Below are positions 46,259 through 57,900 of a DNA stretch of 64,000 bases, piece after piece. Below the pieces are notes generated by a model. That model made no database searches. It saw only the letters and a program-made list of their open reading frames with translations, and was not told where the DNA came from. A program made the translations under genes and the position numbers. Position 1 is the stretch's first letter. Each line of letters opens with the position of its first letter. Origin of the DNA: Toxonevra muliebris (taxonomy: Eukaryota; Arthropoda; Insecta; Diptera; Pallopteridae); assembly GCA_963691655.1 (NCBI GenBank), contig OY829329.1, positions 7,330,708 to 7,394,707 on the forward strand, given 5' to 3'.

Positions 46259-47029
46259 TCATAAATGATTCGCTCTCCTCGAATAGGTTTTGCTGTCGTC
46301 GTTGTTTTTGTCATGCCTATCCGTAGTCATCGAGCGTATCATCATGTTGTTCGTTACAGATAATAAATTTAAATTAGTATGACGGTATAATTGATTACGT
46401 GTATCATTGATCAGTGTTTGTGACTGTGACTGTGGTGATACGATTCGACGACTTGAATTCGAAGATGACCTGATCGGAAGTCTGCCGATGCGTTCTGGCG
46501 TAATACTGGAGTGAGTGCATCGTAGTCGTAACAATGCCGCATTAAAAGGAGATAAATCTGAAGAGCTTCGTTTATTTTCAGATGGAGACGACAGATAATT
46601 TGTAGCATTAGAAATAGATCTTTGACCTGTAACAATTCTGGAAACATAGGCTTGTTTTTGTGCCATTAGAATAGATGATGAACCGCTTGGGGGGTTTCTG
46701 CATGTTGGTGTACTTGCGCTAGTTGAACGTATTAAGCTGTTTTTAGCACTGTGAACATGGGGATTCGTTGCTTTGAACATCATTGTTGAATTTTTTGTAT
46801 AATTCAAATGGTATTGTTTGACAGGCGGCGTTGTGGCAAGATCACTTGTGTTTACTCGGGCTAGTGAATGTGTGGATGTGGATAAACGTTTGCTTAAGCC
46901 TTTATTCGTGGAATTCATTGTTGGTATCTTACTAATACTTTGTGCATTGCGATAGCGTTGTGGATTCAAATTGTGCATTGTATTGGCAGAATTTGATTGG
47001 AGTCCATTCTGATAATTTTTCGCGAATTG
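46259..47029 (-). CDS. Klp31E: In-frame 256-codon extension after a UGA-C stop
   Basis: Directly after the UGA (47032-47030) that ends the distal alternative kinesin exon, the same frame stays open for 256 codons to TGA 46261-46259. The product is basic and Ser/Thr/Asn/Arg-rich with no hydrophobic segment. It contains SISKIPTMN, an S-x-I-P motif in a Ser/Arg/Lys-rich setting as seen in EB1-binding proteins, plus NKGLSKRLSTSTHSLAR and TPERIGRLPIRSS. Composition looks coding in a region where other frames close quickly. The first in-frame Met is at 46978. Direct splicing from the preceding exon (phase 2) to the AG at 47009 would shift the frame to an early stop, so plausible routes are stop-codon readthrough, internal initiation, or a separate gene. 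Confidence 0.6.
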   Translation of the reverse strand, partial: QFAKNYQNGLQSNSANTMHNLNPQRYRNAQSISKIPTMNSTNKGLSKRLSTSTHSLARVNTSDLATTPPVKQYHLNYTKNSTMMFKATNPHVHSAKNSLIRSTSASTPTCRNPPSGSSSILMAQKQAYVSRIVTGQRSISNATNYLSSPSENKRSSSDLSPFNAALLRLRCTHSSITPERIGRLPIRSSSNSSRRIVSPQSQSQTLINDTRNQLYRHTNLNLLSVTNNMMIRSMTTDRHDKNNDDSKTYSRRANHL

Positions 47030-47099
47030 TCAGCTATTATTCATCGAACACTGTCGACGTAGAGCATTGGTTAAACGCCATATTCGGACTTTACCCTCG
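47030..47099 (-). CDS. Klp31E: Distal alternative terminal exon of the kinesin (WD40 end)
   Basis: After the acceptor CTTATAAATAG (ending 47100), the exon joins in phase with exon 49551-49361 to give FTASSEGKVRIWRL, then TNALRRQCSMNNS and TGA (47032-47030). It supplies the same final WD40 strand (VRIWR) as the proximal exon 49062-48966, with identical phase and nearly identical wording. The two are therefore alternative last exons that arose by duplication. The stop is followed by C. Confidence 0.7.
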
Positions 47100-47119
47100 C
47101 TATTTATAAGCGAGTGTTT

Positions 47120-48965
47120 CATTTTTTATATTAAAGATATTAGATTGATGCGTGCAAGACAAACACAAAGACAAGAAGCGTGTATAGTGTTTGCAATAAC
47201 ACATGAAGTAAAAGTAATAACAGATGGAGATGGAACAGATGAAAAGTAAAAATAAGAGAAAATTAGATAAATGAATTCAAATGAAGTTTCAAATACTTAA
47301 GCACTATTTAATTTTAATATGCGTAGGTATATATACATATCGTGGGTATATACCAAAACCATGAACGCCCTAAATTGAACTATCTAAGGCTGACTTCAAA
47401 TTCTATATAAATCTAAATAAAATTTGTGGTTTCAGAGACAAAAATGGTATTTCAAATTCGCGTTTTCATGAATTATAGGCGGAGTTTCAAAATTAATTAG
47501 ATGCGGTATACATAAATACATAACTTCCAAAACTTAAATGCAACATTGTAGACTAAGTCAAAAATTTTAAAACGCATCTTAACTGTTGTCGATGTGCGTC
47601 AGCTATAATTATTGAGTACAAAGTTGAATTACTGTTGGGTCTGTCCTGGAATTTTTCGATATATTCAATCCATTCATTCATTAAAACCCTATTTACTAAA
47701 CTATTTACCATCATAAAATTCTATGTAAAAAGGTTCAAATTCTGAAACTCATCCGTACTTACTTGGCAGGCGCTACAACCGATGATCGGTCTTGACCGCC
47801 TCCAGTTGATGAATTGTGTATTTGGCACATTTTATTTAACTCAAAATTGGTATAAAAAAGAAATTACATTCATGGTATTAGCATTTACCCTACGATACGT
47901 ATACATGGTTTTAAGTTATATATAGTTTAAAGAAATTTCTTGATCAAAATCAATTCCAATTTACATATACATAGAAGGCATTTCATATCAAATCGATCAA
48001 AATACCAATTTTATGACATGATCCTCCCTCCGATTTTCTTTAAGTTTCAAGGTCAATATAAAATCAAGATCAATATAAAAACTTAAACTAATACCTCTCT
48101 TATATCTAAAATGCACTAAAAGGTATAAACTAAATGTTTCTGCATATAAAATTATATATATATTGAATATCTACTGAGAGTGATTCCGTTTGATGGTTAA
48201 AGAAAGATAAATAAAGGTTATGCCAAGATAAGTAAAAAATTTAACCTCACTATGGAGCAATATTGGTCTACGTGAGGCATTCACCGCCACTGGTGTAACC
48301 TAACCTATAGACAAACTTCAAAATTTGTAAAGAACAACTGAAAGTATGTCTATACCAAGGCGTTAATTAATTAAAAAATTAAGTGGACTATCGAATTCTT
48401 ATTGCGAGTTGTCATTGCAATGATTGATATTTGAAATGATTTTTCTCCGCTTTTTTAAAAAAAGTATTATTATATTTTGACTTTGAATTTAACTGCTTTT
48501 TCAAAATATTTTTTTGAGGTACGTTCAGTGATTCTCAGAGCAGAATATGACTGTGGATCGCATTCCAACTTTGTTTGGAACTTAATAACATCGAAATAAG
48601 ATACTTAACGAACAAAAATATATCACATTCCTTATGATCGTTTTCAGTTTAATTTGAGATAATTAAGCTGGAATACGTCATCTTCCTCCTGTAAAAGTAT
48701 TATGAAACCTATAACTTACAAGTTTCAAATTACGAAAACAAAGCTTAAAGCAATATGTATATTGAATTAACCATTTAAAATACGAACACCAATACGAATA
48801 TTTATTTGTCGTTCTTGCATTAACCATGGAACGGAATCAAGCTGTATGTAGTACATATGTAAACATTAGTAAAGCGACTATATTAGAAAATACATTAACT
48901 CAAGTTATTAAATTGTATTAATAATAACAACTGAAGTTATTAGCAGATTATTATATTTAGCATAT
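47120..48965. other. Region between alternative kinesin last exons
   Basis: No gene. A repeat-like phrase GCAGGCGCTACAACCGATGA followed by TCGGTCTTGACCGCC at about 47768-47803 looks like a dispersed insect repeat. TTTATT at 48801-48806 (AATAAA on the minus strand) could be the poly(A) signal for the proximal terminal exon. Confidence 0.45.
48801..48806 (-). terminator. Poly(A) signal for the proximal kinesin 3' end
   Basis: AATAAA on the minus strand, about 160 nt after the stop at 48966. Confidence 0.4.
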
Positions 48966-51900
48966 TCATTTTGAAGATAATTTTTTTTCGAGCGACGAAG
49001 TCATATTCGGTACAGAAAAGTTTTCTTGCGGTGCAAAACGCCATATTCGTACATCGCCGGAGCTGAATGTATAAAATGATATGAAATTATAGATAGGAAA
49101 AATAATAAGTAAATAAAAGAAGACATGCATTTAAAATTTAAATAGTATATATGATTAAGTTCTAAATATTCTAGATTTGTCTTATTCCTAAATCACTAAA
49201 AATGGAATCAAAATATTTATCACTCTATAACTTTAGAAAAGCTTGAAAAAATATATCCCTCAAATAAAAATGTTGGTTTATTTTGACCAACGGAAACGAA
49301 CCACCTTTTATATGTATATGTATGTGCATAAAAGCATGTTGGGATTTGGAAAAAACATACCTAGATGCTGTGAAAACACGCTGACCTGACGCCACAATAT
49401 CATTAATCATTAATCCGGTCTTCATTTCAGCTATATTCTCGCAATTTTTAACATTCCATAAACGTATGATGCCACCGCGACAACTAGAAAGCAAAATATC
49501 ACCCGATATCGCCATTCCAGATATCCAGCTTTTGTGAGCATTGTTGAGGGACTGAAATTATAAAAATAATATAAATTTTAACGCTTCTAAAATATTTATT
49601 CTTCTAAAATGAATATTGGTGACTTATCCGCCACAAATACGTTCTGAGAAATTATATTCTTCGGTTTAACTTTAACTTATTCCTATGATTATCTCTCACT
49701 GCTCGGTAGCTCTTTTAGTTAAATTTAGCATGTTTTCAATGAATAGTAAATTTTATGATTTAGAGTCAAATTCGAGTGTGTTTTATGTACCCTTTATCCA
49801 TTTGAATATTTCTTTTAAATAGATTACGTGATTAAATATTGGTCCTTCGAGCTAACAAAAACAGTGAAATTGTGACAAACAAATAAAACGGTCATAAAAA
49901 GAAAAAAATAACATTAATAATAAACATTTATTTAAAACAAACACAATTAAATAAAAACACTGAACATAAAAGAGTAACAAGTACAAAATCAAGCAACCAA
50001 CATTAACAACATCATCTAGAACAAATCCTTCCCGGTTTTCTTCTTAGTGCAGTAAGACAAAGGCGGCTAGTTCTCAAAAAATGTATTTTGTACTTATTTA
50101 AGGGATGGCATCCACTTCAAAATTTTAAAAGGCATTTCGAGAATGTCTTCTGTAATTTTGAGGAAATTCTATAAGATTTCTTTGAATTACACAGACACCG
50201 CTACTGTACTCTTTATTTAGATTTTGCCCCAAGCCTACTTCTCCATGCCGAGTTGATTCCTATAACCAGAATATTTTGTTCCAAATTCAATAAATTAATT
50301 GTCCAATGTGAAGCTTGTATTAGCTTTGGAATCAAATATATCTAGTCCTAGAGTTTCATAATTGCTAATTTCCCGGAAACCCAGTATTTGGACCTTAGGG
50401 TTAGAATCCTTACAGCCTAAATATTTAATTAAACTCCATTTTCTCTGCATATCTAGAAAAAAAAAGAAGAGATTATTTTGCGGCAACTTACCTGTTTGAG
50501 CTCGCCGCTTTTAAGGTCCCATCGTTTAATACCAGAGTCTCTACTCCCAGAGAAAAGCTCAGCATCAGCGCCTACGGCATCTCGAGCCACTGCTAGTGCC
50601 TGTACGCCATCATAATGGGGTGGCTCCAAATTTAAGACTGGATAAATTACACCACCTGTCCTGGGTACCTCAAACACTTTAACATAGTGATCTTTGGAGC
50701 CAGTTGCCACAAAATCAGTACTGTCATCTCCGTCACCTTCCCAGGATGTAATACACATTACAGCTGCTTGATGTCCACCTGATAGTTTACCAACGCATGC
50801 CATACTGCAACATAACATAAATATTTCGTACATTTTAATTAAAAAGAGATTGATTTATAGTCCAATAAAGTAATTATTTACTTTTGCAAGTCCCATATTC
50901 GTACTTTATCCGATGCCGCCATGTATAAATTACCAGATTCTCCAATGCACAATGCAGTAATTGGTGATTCGCCAGTAGCTACACCCGTAATATTGGCATT
51001 TCCAGATAATATTTGTCCCGATGATGCAAACGTTTTAATAGGTTTAGTATTACTTGTGCGAAGGTCCCAAACTCTCACATACGGCCCAGAAGCTGAGAAC
51101 AGAAGACCTGTATTTCGATCGTTCTGAACAGCAACCACCGGGCCTGGATGAGTTGAGAGGCAATGCTGTGCTGTTTCTTTGGAAAGATCCCATACTTTAA
51201 CAGTACGATCAGCTGAAGCAGTATATAAAGTATTATCATCAACTTTTATTGAAAGTACAGAGTTGTTATGGCCCAATACAGTGTGAGTACAGTGAAGGGG
51301 GACCCCAACACGTATCTATTAATAAGAGACATGAACAATAAAACACAAATTATTTGCTGCTTCATTCAAATGAATACTCACCTTTCCAGTGGCTTTTTGA
51401 ATGCTGCCTCCCGGCGTAGGGTCTTGTGTACCTGCACCCAATCTAGAGAATACGTCGCTGTAACTGTTAATGTTATTGTCTTCCCGAGAGATCATTCTGC
51501 GATAAACTGGTGGTGATTGAGTCGGGTTGAAGTCGTTGTCTTCTCTAATGTTTTACAGTTTGATTTTACGTAGAATGCAGGTTTTTGTTTTTTTATTTTT
51601 TGTTAAATTAGTTTATGGTGTTTGTATTTTATTGGTTTCATTGAATTATTTAATGGCAGTCATTGGTGAGCAGAGGTAAAAAGATTACAATAAAGCAGAA
51701 ATGTTTATAAAAGCATACTGTTAGAAGCCAAAATGTTTAATGCAAAAACAGAAAATATAACAAGAACAACAATTAAAAACAAATAATGTAAAACAAAAAT
51801 ATTTCAACAAACTAAACCAAAACGTGTAACTACTGTAACGTAAATGCAAAACGTGTTAAAAATAAAAAAAAAATGAATTTATTACAAAAACAATTAGGCG

Positions 51901-54900
51901 ATTTTACAAGATGTAGGCTTGGCCGTCGATTGGTCAGTTTTGCCAAAAACAAACGGAGACATTGCTTTTTTCACAATTCAAGAACTGACGACCATTTTAA
52001 ATTAATGAAGTTGACAATTGGACGCGTTAAATTCTCCATTAATTATATCTAACTCATGGCGGAATAATAAGGTGAGGCAACTATTACGAAAATTCGAGTT
52101 CCACAGTTGCATATCTTTTTATATTAGAATGAAGGGAAGACATTTCGAATTTTATTTATATTTTATATATAATAAAAGCCCAAAAAAGAGCTATCACTTG
52201 ATTGACTCACCTCTTTATTCTGCCATTGTCTAAACAATCATATGTCTTTAAGGTTAACATAACAAAAATTATTAATCTATTATGATGAATAGTCGTATTA
52301 GACTTTCACCATCTACCACGACACAAGTCTGCTAAACAAACATATCGTTGCTTCAGGCCTGGTCAATCCATCATTGACCAGATATTCTCTCTATTTTTGA
52401 TTCTGAAAAATATTCGAGAAAGACAGATCGACACCCACCTTCTATTTGTTGACTATAAAACTGCATCACCATATGTCACTTCTACTTGTCTGAATTATGC
52501 AACTTTGCAAAATAACACTGACCAATATCATTTCATCTGCGTAGTAAAAATTGGAACTGGTCTCTCCACACTATTTAGATTCAAGATAAATAAAATAATT
52601 CGGACTACAAAAGTCGACGTCATCGGCATATCTCTTTACAGCAGTCAGCGCAAGATTTTACAGCTTGGAAAATGATTTTTCAGCTTGTAAAAAGATTTTC
52701 CAGCTTGGAACTATTTACGTAGAGAAAGTCTAAATGCGAATGAGGACAAAACGAAATACCTTGGGTCAACAAATCAACAATCTTGTCGTCTTGGGCATAC
52801 TAATTTCTATTAAACTTTATTGTGAGGACTCACTTCAACGTAGTTATTGCAAATGAAAATTGAAATGATCGCAATCCCCGTACAAATTCGTACCTATTAA
52901 CTATTTCAATTCGATGTAATTAAGTTCCAAACGAAGTTGAAATGCAATCCACAATTATACAATCATTTTCTACTCCGAGCGTCACTGAACGTATCCCAAA
53001 AAATACTTTGACAAAACAAAAATTCCGTTTTTTGAAAAAAAAAATTTATTTGCAGAAAAAAAACGATCAAAACGAAGGAAAAATAATGAGATGCCGTAAG
53101 TTTATTTGCAAATTGTGGCTAGGGTGCATTAACATTCCACGAAACTTCAATAAATATAACCTCAAAAATTAATCGTAAAGATGAAATTTGAATTAGCTGA
53201 ATGCAATCTATATGGACACTTTGAATTGTTAACTTAACGCCTTAGTAGAAATTTACTTAATATTAGAAGAATAGAAGACTAATCACCTACTCAAATGGCA
53301 ATTAACTGATTAATGAAACTAGTCAATATGCCTGGTTTCAGCCCTAAGCTCCCAAGAGGAGTTAAAGGGGGGGAGGGGGGGGGATAAATAAATAATAATT
53401 TTGTGTTAAGAATGAACTGCGAAATGGATCGATGGTCATACTTGGATATTCTTATATTTGTTTTGCTATATAAAGTATGAATTTGATAATCGCTGAATGG
53501 AAAATGGACCTTTGACACTGCGTTCAGCATTTTTTTTTATTAGCTTAATGATTTCGCATTCAGTTAAATAAATACAAATAAAATACAAAGCTCAGTGTTA
53601 TTTATACCATTATTCGTAAAAATATTTCAAATAACCCATTTATTAAAAAAATAATAACAAAAAAATTGCGTTAGTTCCACAATAAATTTATTGATTGAAT
53701 TGGTTTGAAAATGTCCTTGGTAATTATTTTAAGGGGACTTTTTTAGGTATTAGTAACTTATATGAATTGTTGAAATATTAAAAACTACATGCGAAGAAGA
53801 TCACTGATGAGGAACTATAGCTATATGGCCTGTTTACATACTTGTTTGCTGTTGTCTCTCTGAGACTTATCGTTTTTGTTAAGCCTATCCATTATAATGA
53901 TAAATTAAAATAGTTTTAACAAGAATGAATAAAATATAAATTAAAATGCCATTATGAAATTAAAAATATTAAAAAAAATTAATAAACAACAAGATCAAAT
54001 ACAATTTTAATAACATTATGATATTATGAATTTTTGTTTAATTGTTGTTCAGTTTAGAAATGTTGTAAAAATAGTTTATATTTAACTGAAGATAAAAAGA
54101 AGACAAAGAAAAAAACGAAAAGAGAAAAACTTAATAAAAAAATGCTCGTAAAACCTAGGGGATATTATTAAGTGATTTAGCTACTTTATAATCGATTCTA
54201 ATTAAAGAAAACTATACAGCTGTATTTTTTTTAATCAAAAATGTACGCAAAATAATTATTTTAAGAAATTAATAGAAAATAGAAAAAAACAAATTAAACC
54301 TAGTACACTCTGTTGCAATCTCTACTAATAACATGGTGCAATGGCTCCTCCAAATTCTTTTGAGCCCGTTTTTTTCGATTTGATAAAAATACATTTTCGA
54401 TTTCTTCAGCTAGAGCTCACCCGACCGTTAATTTCTTGTGCACAGGGTAGATTGCTTTTAATCGAGGTATATTGGATAATTTTTCATATTTTAAAACATT
54501 AGACAGTTGGGGCCAATTTCCACTCTTTACCTCAACGGTTGCCTTAGTCTAATAGTGCTACAAAATACATTCTTATGATTTATAAGTATACTCAGTTTTT
54601 ACTACAATTTCATTAGAAATATAAATAATAAATATTAAAAACAAAAAGGATCAAGAAGTAAATAGAGGAAATATTGAAACAGAGTGTATGGGCTTTCAAC
54701 ATATTTAATTATTTGTACTTACAATCCGGAGGAACTCTTGTTAGAAACACCACGTCGACTTAAACGGGGCGATTGTGGAACAGCTGCTACATTTAAAGAC
54801 GGTTCATTGCTCTTCTTAGCTTGTACTGGAGAGTTGAGAGATTGCCTGCAATGTATAAATTTAATTTTCATTTTATTAGAAATAATTGGGATTTTTTAAA

Positions 54901-57900
54901 TTATATTTTTCTCTGAATTAATGATTAGATAAATACAAAAAAATATAAAGGAATAATAAATTATGATTCATATAGTAGATTATCTTATGTTAGTATGAAA
55001 CATAAATTACTTAAGTGATCCTGGTGCACTTGGAACGCGCATTAATGGATGAACATGGCTGGACATGGGTTGAGTGAATGATCGTGTCATTACATCTTCC
55101 TGTCAATAAAAAATGTTCATTAATAGTAAAAAAAAATATATTTTTTTTAATGGAATTTACCCCATTGTGCGTAACTTCGCTGTCGCCAAACAAAAGATCT
55201 TGGGGTTGAGCAGTACGTCTGCGTATCTTTGAATTCTTCTCGTAAGTCCTGCATTGGTAAAGTAGTTTAAAGAACGATAAATAAATTATCAATTATTACT
55301 GTATGCTGAAATTTTTTATTTGGTTTGATGATATGAGATATTTTTAAGCTTATATAAATTGTACATTCAATTTGGATCATTTAAACAATAATTTTCTTGA
55401 ACATTAACATATTTTTGGTCGAGTGTATTTGCTTTCATTTTTATTTTTGCTTTCTTTCTTGTTTTCATGCCAACAGTTTCAAAGGAATGGTTACTTCTTG
55501 AAAATTTCTGGTTATTCTTTAAGGGTATTTTCACGGTTTTCGATGCCCTTATGCATACACAGAAAATAAAAAGAGATTAGAAATTATATAAAATAATTTT
55601 TTTCACAAAAATATTTTAATTCGAAGAAAACATCGAGCGACAGCACTTTTTATACGTGGAATAAACCATATACACGTGAAATTACTTTTTAGAAAATATA
55701 ATTTATTGCAAACTTTGAAGTTCATGGTCAGTTATGATTCAATAAACTACTTCTACTTTCTACGTACGCACTTATGGCTTACTCCATGTGTGCAACCAAA
55801 AGTTGATTTATGTCGAACGATGAACGGTAAATACGTGGATGGAGCTTTCTGCCCTAACATAATTTTATTTTCTGAATGCTTGTGAAATATGTACCACTAT
55901 GGAAGAAATGCTCTAACACACTGGATATTAAACTTACAAGTCAACTGTGGCTGTTGGAGATGGACTTCGGCTTTGTAAACGTTGCTGTACAACACTTGGT
56001 CCAGACATATTTCCTTCAGAGGGAATGTCATAGGTACCATTGCTAATTAAAGATTTCTGTGAGCCGCTCAAATTGGAACCCAATTTTGTGCCTCCCAAAT
56101 TCAGCGACTCAAACAAATCCGATATTTGAACGGTATTATTCTGTGCAAGAAAGTGTTGTAACAACTGTTGCTGAATGCCACTCTCCTGCTGAGCTTCTTT
56201 TAGCAGCGTTTCGTGCTCCATAAGGCGACTCTGGGTCAATGATGAATTACAAGAGAACATTATCGCGCTATCGGTAAGACGCTCCAGCAAGAACTTGGCT
56301 TCTTCCACATTTCGAATATTTCCGATAAGTACTTGTAGATTTTCTGTATTGTTGTTAGTCGGAGTTTCTTTGGTTTCCTCGAAATCCATAATGGCTTGCT
56401 GTACATGTTCAATATTCTCCTGTACGTAGTTCAGATTCGACTTTATGGTATCCTCTTCATTTGCCAATTCGATATTTTTTGACATTTTCTGGCGATTTCG
56501 AACACTCGCTAAATCATGTGATAAAGTTTCACGTTCGTTTATTAGCCTCTCGAGTTCTTTTTCAAGTTGCACAATAACTTGTTTATTGCGTGCTGCACGT
56601 GAAATTGCACGGCTCATATTATCCCAGCGTTGTCGTGCAACACGTGAATTAAAAGAGTAGGGATCAGTCTTGGGCACCACCCGTCCTGCTGCCTTTAAGC
56701 TAAGTGAACCACGTTGACTTCGACGTAAAGCCGATACTTCTTCAGTTTTACGTTTTAAGATTTGATCTTTCGCTTGCATTTTTGCCTGCAGCGATTTAAC
56801 AGTATTCTCTTGACGTCGCTGCTCTTTACGAAGCTGTGCAATTTCACGTATTTTACGGGTGTCCTCTTCCTTATGACGATTTGTCTGTTCGGTCATTTTG
56901 CGTATAAGACGAGTCTAAAACATTTTCAAGTTTTTTTGATTATAAATATTGCTAAACAGAAGTAGGAACGGTCAATTCCATTTTACCTTAATACTCTTCA
57001 GTTCGGCAAGTTCATTACGAAGATTTCGTAATTTAGCTTCTTGTGCTTTAACTTCACGCTGCTGTCGGGCGTGTTCGCGTTCTGCCTGTTGCAGCTTTTT
57101 TAATTCACGTTGCATGTCATTTATTTTACGTTCATATTCATCGCGAACTTTTTTAATCTTATCATTTGGCTGATTGCTCTGACTAGGCCCTGAAAGAAAC
57201 ATGTAATTTAAAATATTTAAACACGTTGTTTGCAAATTACAAAAAAAAAAGAAATATAAATTATTGGTTTCGGCCTTCTTTTTTAGTGTAGCTGAGAACT
57301 ATCGTAAATACAGAAAACACTTACCCATATTTGCTAAAACCTCATCCCGCTCTTTTTGTGTATTTACTATTTTACAATTTAAAACCGTTAACTTTTCCTC
57401 GTAATGTTGACGCATAAGTTGCATGCGCTGTTGTGACAACTCCAGCTGTTCTATGAGCTTCGATTTCATCTCGATATCAGAGTTAATATCATTAATATCA
57501 GCTTGTATTTCATTGGCTATAATTAAAGATAAATGTTAAATACAATTCATTATAACAGCTTTAAAAAAACAAACATTTTTCAAGCATTTTTTCTGAAGCA
57601 TATTAAAAAAAAAAATATGGCTGTCGGAGTAACACATATGTTTCCGTGGAGAGTCTTTTTGAAAAATATATCAACATAATTACTTTATAACATAATAATA
57701 CAACAATTTAATAAGGTTACTTGTTAAATTTAGTAAGGTCATAACTTTCGTTGGCAAATGTTATGTGCTCTTCATCGTCTTGAGTTTCTTGCATTTTAGA
57801 TTGATGATTGAACAAGTTAACGTAAGAAATAAGTTATTCGTGCTCTCTCCAGTTCATTTGAATATCTTCTATCTTTGACTATTTCACTTATACTTCTTTT

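Noticed and set aside
46978..47008. Acceptor TTATCAG at 47009 as an exon start for the 46259-46978 frame
   Set aside because: Splicing from exon 49551-49361 (phase 2) would shift the frame to an early stop, and the tract before the AG is purine-rich.
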